Shown here: positions 57,301 through 64,000 of the stretch, piece by piece
How positions within the stretch are numbered: the stretch's first letter is position 1
How the letters are laid out: every line of letters begins with the position of its first letter
The notes under the pieces: generated by a model
Databases searched by the model: none
The model's input: only the letters and a program-made list of their open reading frames with translations
What the model was told of the DNA's origin: nothing
Program-made: the position numbers and the translations under genes
From: Brienomyrus brachyistius
Taxonomy: Eukaryota > Chordata > Actinopteri > Osteoglossiformes > Mormyridae
Reading direction: 5' to 3'
Assembly: GCF_023856365.1 (NCBI RefSeq)
Contig: NW_026042725.1
Span: 1-64,000 of the forward strand
Length of the DNA stretch: 64,000 nucleotides

Positions 57301-59699
57301 TTAGCATATTAGCATATTAGCATATTAGCATAGCATATTAGCATATTAACATATTAGCATATTAGCATATTAGCATATTAGCATAGCGTGTTAGCATATT
57401 AGCGTATTAGCATATTAGCATGTTAGCATAGCATATTAGCATATTAGCATATTAGCATAGCGTGTTAGCATATTAGCGTATTAGCATATTAGCATATTAG
57501 CATATTAGCATATTTGCATATTAGCATAGCGTGTTAGCATATTAGCGTATTAGCATATTAGCATATTAGCATATTAGCATAGCGTGTTAGCATATTAGCG
57601 TATTAGCATATTAGCATATTAGCATAGCATATTAGCATATTAGCATATTAGCATATTAGCATATTAGCATAGCGTGTTAGCATATTAGCATATTAGTATA
57701 TTAGCATATTAGCATATTAGCATAGCATATTAGCATATTAGCATAGCGTGTTAGCATATTAGCGTATTAGCATATTAGCATATTAGCATATTAGCATATT
57801 AGCATAGCGTGTTAGCATATTAGCGTATTAGCATATTAGCATATTAGCATAGCATATTAGCATATTAGCATATTAGCATATTAGCGTAGCGTGTTAGTAT
57901 ATTAGCGTGTTAGCATATTAGCATATTAGCATATTAGCATATTAGCATAGCGTGTTAACATAGCGGATTAGCATATTAGCATATTAGCATAGCATATTAG
58001 CATAGCGTGTTAGCATATTAGCGTATTAGCATATTAGCATATTAGCATATTAGCATAGCATATTAGCATATTAGCATATTAGCATAGCGTGTTAGCATAT
58101 TAGCGTATTCGCATATTAGCATATTAGCATATTAGCATAGCATATTAGCATATTAGCATATTAGCATATTAGCATATTAGCATATTAATATATTAATATA
58201 TTAGCATATTAGCATATTAGCATATTAGCATATTAGCATAGCGTGTTAGCATATTAGCAATTAGCATATTAGCATATTAGCATAGCATATTAGCATATTA
58301 GCATATTAGCATATTAGCATATTAGCATAGCGTGTTAGCATATTAGCATATTAGTATATTAGGATATTAGCATATTAGGATAGCATATTAGCATATTAGC
58401 ATATTAATATATTAGCATATTAGCATAGCGTGTTAGCATATTAGCGTATTAGCATATTAGCATAGCATATTAGCATATTAGCATATTAGCATATTAGCAT
58501 AGCATATTAGCATATTAGCATATTAGCATATTAGCATAGCGTGTTAGCATATTAGCATATTAGCATATTAGCATATTAGCATATTAGCATATTAGCATAG
58601 CATACTAGCATATTAGCATATTAGTATATTAGCATATTAGCATATTAGCATAGCATATTAGCATATTAGCATATTAGCATAGCGTGTTAGCATATTAACG
58701 TATTAGCATATTAGCATATTAGCATATTAGCATAGCATATTAGCATATTAGCATATTAGCATATTAGCATAGCGTGTTAGCATATTAGCGTATTCGCATA
58801 GTATATTAGCATAGCATATTAGCATATTAGCATATTAGCATATTAGCATATTAGCATTGCGTGTTAGCATATTAGCGTATTAGCAAATTAGCATATTATC
58901 ATAGCATATTAACATATTAACATATTAGCATATTTGCATATTAGCATATTAGCATAGCGTGTTAGCATATTAGCGTATTAGCATATTAGCATATTAGCAT
59001 AGCATATTAGCATATTAGCATATTAGCATATTAGTATAGCGTGTTAGCATATTAGCGTATTAGCATATTAGCATATTAGCATATTAGCATATTAGCATAG
59101 CATATTTGCATATTAGCATATTAGCATATTTGCATATTAGCATATTAGCATATTTGCATATTAGCATAGCGTGTTAGCATATTAGCGTATTAGCATATTA
59201 GCATATTAGCATATTAGCATAGCGTGTTAGCATTTTAGCGTATTAGAATATTAGCATATTAGCATAGCATATTAGCATATTAGCATATTAGCATATTAGC
59301 ACATTAGCATAGCGTGTTAGCATATTAGCGTATTAGCATATTAGTATATTAGCATAGCATATTAGCATATTAGCATATTAGCATATTAGCATATTAGCAT
59401 ATTAGCATAGCGTGTTAGCATATTAGCGTATTAGCATATTAGCATATTAGCATATTAGCATAGCATATTAGCATATTAGCATATTAGCATATTAGCATAG
59501 CGTGTTAGCATATTAGCGTATTAGCATATTAGCATATTAGCATAGCATATTAGCATATTAGCATATTAGCGTATTAGTATATTAGCATATTAGCATATTA
59601 GCATATTAGCATATTAGTATTGCGTGTTAGCATATTAGCGTATTCACATATTAGCATATTAGCATGTTAGCATATTAGCATATTAGCATGGCATATTAG

Positions 59700-62600
59700 C
59701 ATATTAGCATATTAGCATATTAGTATAGCGTGTTAGTGTATTAGCATATTAGCATATTAGCATAGCATATTAGCATAGCATATTAGCATATTAGCATAGC
59801 ATATTAGCATATTAGCATATTAGCATAGCATATTAGCATATTAGCATATTAGCATATTAGCATATTAACATAGCATATTAGCATATTAGCATATTAGCAT
59901 ATTAGCATATTAGCATAGCATATTAGCATATTAGCATATTAGCATATTAGCATATTAGAATATTAGCATAGCGTGTTAGCGTATTAGCATATTAGCATAG
60001 CGTGTTAGTGTATTAGCATATTAGCATATTAGCATATTAGCATATTAGCATAGCATATTAGCATATTAGCATATTAGCATATTAGCATAGCATATTAGCA
60101 TATTAGCATATTAGCATATTAGCATAGCGTGTTAGTGTATTAGCATATTAGCATATTAGCATAGCATATTAGCATATTAGCATATTAGCATATTAACATA
60201 TTAGCATATTAGCATAGCATATTAGCATAGCATATTAGCATATTAGCATATTAGCATATTAGCATATTAGCATATTAGCATATTAGCATAACATATTAGC
60301 ATATTAGCATATTAGCATAACATATTAGCATATTAGCATAGCATATTAGCATATTAGCATATTAGCATATTAGCATAGCTTGTTAGCGTATTAGCGTATT
60401 AGTATATTAGCATAGCGTGTTAGCGTATTAGCATATTAGCATATTAGCATAGAATATTAGCATATTAACATATTAGCATATTAGTATATTAGCATAGCAT
60501 ATTAGCATATTAGCATATTAGTATATTAGCATATTAGCATAGCATATTAGCATATTGGCATATTAGCATATTAGCATATTAGCATAGCATATTAGCATAT
60601 TAGCATATTAGCATAGCATATTAGCATATTAGCATATTAGCATATTAGCATATTAGCATAGCATATTAGCATATTAGCATATTAGCATATTAGCATATTA
60701 GCATAGCATATTAGCATATTAGCATATTAGCATATTAGCATATTAGCGTATTAGCGTATTAGCATATTAGCATATTAGCATATTAGCATATTAGCATAGC
60801 ATATTAGCATATTAGCATATTAGCATATTAGCATATTAGCGTATTAGCGTATTAGCATATTAGCATATTAGCATATTACCATATTAGCATATTAGCATAG
60901 CATATTAGCATATTAGCATATTAGCATATTAGCATATTAGCATATTAGCATAGCATATTAGCATATTAGCATATTAGCATATTAGCGTATTAGCATAGCA
61001 TATTAGCATATTAGCATATTAGCATATTAGCATATTAGCATAGCATATTAGCATAGCGTGTTAGCGTATTAGTATATTAGCATATTAGCATATTAGCATA
61101 TTAACATATTAGCATATTAGCATAGCATATTAGCATATTAGCATATTAGCAGATTTGTATATTAGCATATTAGCATAGCATATTAGCATATTAGCATATT
61201 AGCATATTAGCATATTAGCATATTAGCATATTAGCATAACGTGTTAGCGTATTAGCGTATTAGCATATTAGCATAGCGTGTTAGCGTATTAGCATATTAG
61301 TATATTAGCATATTAGCATATTAGCATAGCATATTAGCATATTAGCATATTAGCATATTAGCATAGCATATTAGCATATTAGCATAGCATATTAGCATAT
61401 TAGCATATTAGCATATTAGCATATTAGCATAGCATATTAGCATATTAGCATATTAGCATATTAGCATATTAACATATTAGCATAGCATATTAGCATATTA
61501 GCATATTAGCATATTAACATATAAGCATATTAGCATATTAGCATAGCATATTAGCATAGCATATCAACATATTAGTATATTAGCATAGCATATTAGCATA
61601 TTAGCATATTAGCATATTAGCATATTAGCATAGCGTGTTAGCGTATTAGCGTATTAGCATATTAGCATAGCGTGTTAGCGTATTAGCATATTAGCATAGC
61701 ATATTAGCATATTAGCATATTAGCATATTAGCATATTAGCATATTAGCATATTAGCATAGCATATTAGCATATTAGCATATTAGCATATTAGCATATTAG
61801 CATAGCATATTAGCATATTAGCATATTAGCATATTAGCATATTAGCATATTAGCATATTAGCATAGCATATTAGCATATTAGCATATTAGCATATTAGCA
61901 TATTAGCATAGCGTGTTAGTGTATTAGCATATTAGCATATTAGCATAGCATATTAGCATATTAGCATAGCATATTAGCATAGCGTGTTAGCATATTAGCA
62001 TATTAGCATATTAGCATATTAGCATATTAGCATATTAGCATATTAGCATAGCATATTAGCATATTAGCATATTAGCATATTAGCATAGCGTGTTAGCGTA
62101 TTAGCGTATTAGCATATTAGCATAGCGTGTTAGCGTATTAGCATATTAGCATATTAGCATAGCATATTAGCATATTAGCATATTAGCATATTAGCATATT
62201 AGCATATTAGCATATTAGCATAGCATATTAGCATATTAGCATATTAGCATATTAGCATATTAGCATATTAGCATATTAGCATAGCATATTAGCATATTAG
62301 CATATTAGCATATTAGCATATTAGCATAGCGTGTTAGCGTATTAGCGTATTAGCATATTAGCATAGCGTGTTAGCGTATTAGCATATTAGCATATTAGCA
62401 TAGTATATTAGCATATTAGCATATTAGCATATTAGCATAGCATATTAGCATAGCATATTAGCATATTAGCATATTAGCATATTAGCATATTAGCATAGCA
62501 TATTAGCATATTAGCATATTAGCATATTAGCATATTAGCATATTAGCATATTAACATATTAGCATAGCATATTAGCATATTAGCATATTAGCATATTAAC

Positions 62601-64000
62601 ATATTAGCATATTAGCATATTAGCATAGCATATTAGCATAGCATATCAACATATTAGTATATTAGCATAGCATATTAGCATATTAGCATATTAGCATATT
62701 AGCATATTAGCATATTAGCATAGCGTGTTAGTGTATTAGCATATTAGCATATTAGCATAGCATATTAGCATATTAGCATATTAGCATAGCATATTAGCAT
62801 AGCGTGTTAGCATATTAGCATATTAGCATATTAGCATATTAGCATATTAGCATAGCATATTAGCATATTAGCATATTAGCATATTAGCATATTAGCATAT
62901 TAGCATAGCATATTAGCATATTAGCATAGCATATCAACATATTAGAATATTAGCATAGCATATTAGCATATTAGCATATTAGCATATTAGCATATTAGCA
63001 TATTAGCATATTAGCATAGCGTGTTAGCGTATTAGCGTATTAGCATATTAGCATAGCGTGTTAGCGTATTAGCATATTAGCATATTAGCATAGCATATTA
63101 GCATATTAGCATATTAGCATATTAGCATATTAGCATAGCATATTAGCATAGCATATTAGCATATTAGCATATTAGCATATTAGCATATTAGCATATTAGC
63201 ATATTAGCATATTAGCATATTAACATATTAGCATAGCATATTAGCATATTAGCATATTAGCATATTAACATATTAGCATATTAACATATTAGCATATTAG
63301 CATATTAGCATATTAACATAGCATATTAGCATAGCATATCAACATATTAGTATATTAGCATAGCATATTAGCATATTAGCATATTAGCATATTAGCATAG
63401 CATATTAGCATAGCGTGTTAGTGTATTAGCATATTAGCATATTAGCATAGCATATTAGCATATTAGCATATTAGCATAGCATATTAGCATAGCGTGTTAG
63501 CATATTAGCATATTAGCATATTAGCATATTAGCATATTAGCATAGCATATTAGCATATTAGCATATTAGCATATTAGCATATTAGCATAGCATATTAGCA
63601 TATTAGCATAGCATATTAGCATATTAGCATATTAGCATATTAGCATATTAGCATATTAGCATAGCATATTAGCATATTAGCATATTAGCATATTAGCATA
63701 TTAGCATATTAGCATAGCATATTAGCATATTAGCATATTAGCATATTAGCATAGCGTGTTAGCGTATTAGCATATTAGCATAGCATATTAGCATATTAGC
63801 ATAGCATATTAGCATATTAGCATATTAGCATATTATCATATTAGCATAGCATATTAGCATATTAGCATATTAGCATATTAGCATAGCATATTAGCATATT
63901 AGCATATTAGCATATTAGCATATTAGCATAGCGTGTTAGTGTATTAGCATATTAGCATATTAGCATAGCATATTAGCATATTAGCATATTAGCATATTAG
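59700..64000. repeat. Distal satellite domain with a different higher-order pattern
   Basis: From about 59.7 kb GCGTG is mostly followed by TTAGTGTA or by TTAGCGTA TTAGCGTA, GCGTG becomes rarer, and GCATA-containing units dominate. The variant ATATCAACATATTAG appears at 61561, 62643, 62931 and 63336, and nowhere that I noticed in the proximal part. This marks a second, separately homogenised domain of the same array. Confidence 0.65.

Larger units (their letters stand above)
44540..64000. repeat. Satellite array: TTAGCATA octamers with GCGTG/GCATA punctuation (continues past the window)
   Basis: From 44543 to the last base every stretch is made of the 8-mer TTAGCATA or a one-base variant (TTAGCGTA, TTAGTATA, TTAACATA, TTAGTGTA, TTTGCATA), interrupted by single 5-mers GCGTG or GCATA. 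These make 13-bp units, TTAGCATAGCGTG and TTAGCATAGCATA. A typical higher-order unit, seen exactly at 46421-46510, is GCGTG, 8-mer, TTAGCGTA, four 8-mers, GCATA, four 8-mers = 90 bp. Since 8 is not a multiple of 3 and the unit contains TAG (plus) and TAA (minus), all six frames are closed about every 24 bp, so it is non-coding. It is at least 19.4 kb long, on the order of two thousand units. Confidence 0.97.

Noticed and set aside
44540..64000. CRISPR-like array of short repeats
   Set aside because: No unique spacers; the spaces between marks are themselves the octamer, and the context is eukaryotic.

Overview
The window looks like ray-finned fish (teleost) nuclear DNA. It holds a novel-immune-type-receptor-like V exon with a built-in J motif, a Tx1-type L1 LINE, several hAT transposons with BED fingers, Tc1/mariner elements, a Ty3/gypsy pol reading frame, tRNA-derived SINEs of fish type, and split genes with GT/AG introns. 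I could not fix the species. Nothing prokaryotic is present, and there are no operons, ribosome binding sites or CRISPR arrays.

Layout. 1-3.8 kb: broken L1/Tx1 LINE ORF2, itself hit by a SINE with a 12-bp target duplication. 3.8-11.4 kb: mostly anonymous AT-rich DNA with an LTR-like piece, SINE pieces, a hAT C-terminal relic and a 71-bp tandem repeat. 11.8-12.4 kb: a two-exon NITR-like fragment (leader, then V+J). 12.9-23.7 kb: nested transposon graveyard of several hAT remnants, SINE copies, an L2/CR1-type LINE 3' end, and a 5'-truncated Ty3/gypsy with an unbroken 841-codon pol frame and a 3' LTR-like end. 24.1-26.1 kb and 42.4-44.0 kb: two inverted copies of one element carrying a Myb/SANT-like ORF; one copy has an extra SINE and the other shows the empty site. 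28.7-34.6 kb: minus-strand exon-like pieces, best of all a small mitoguardin (MIGA/FAM73)-like gene ending at 33437. 35.6-39.8 kb: plus-strand exons that I recognise only as teleost multigene or transposon-linked families, separated by a complete but dead Tc1 element with 223-bp inverted repeats. 41.6-44.2 kb: LINE fragments. 44.38 kb: a tRNA-Leu(UAG) pseudogene with a deleted D arm.

From about 44540 to the end (at least 19.4 kb) the window is one satellite array built from an 8-mer, TTAGCATA, and its point variants, punctuated by 5-mers GCGTG and GCATA. Where measured, the distance between GCGTG marks is 10+8n bp (82, 90, 98). Rare variants recur about 3.55 kb apart, so the array also has a large duplication layer. 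This array is the most unusual object here.

How it works together: apart from the NITR-like and mitoguardin-like exons there is little evidence of working host genes. The region reads as transposon-rich, probably heterochromatin-proximal DNA running into a satellite block; that location is inference.
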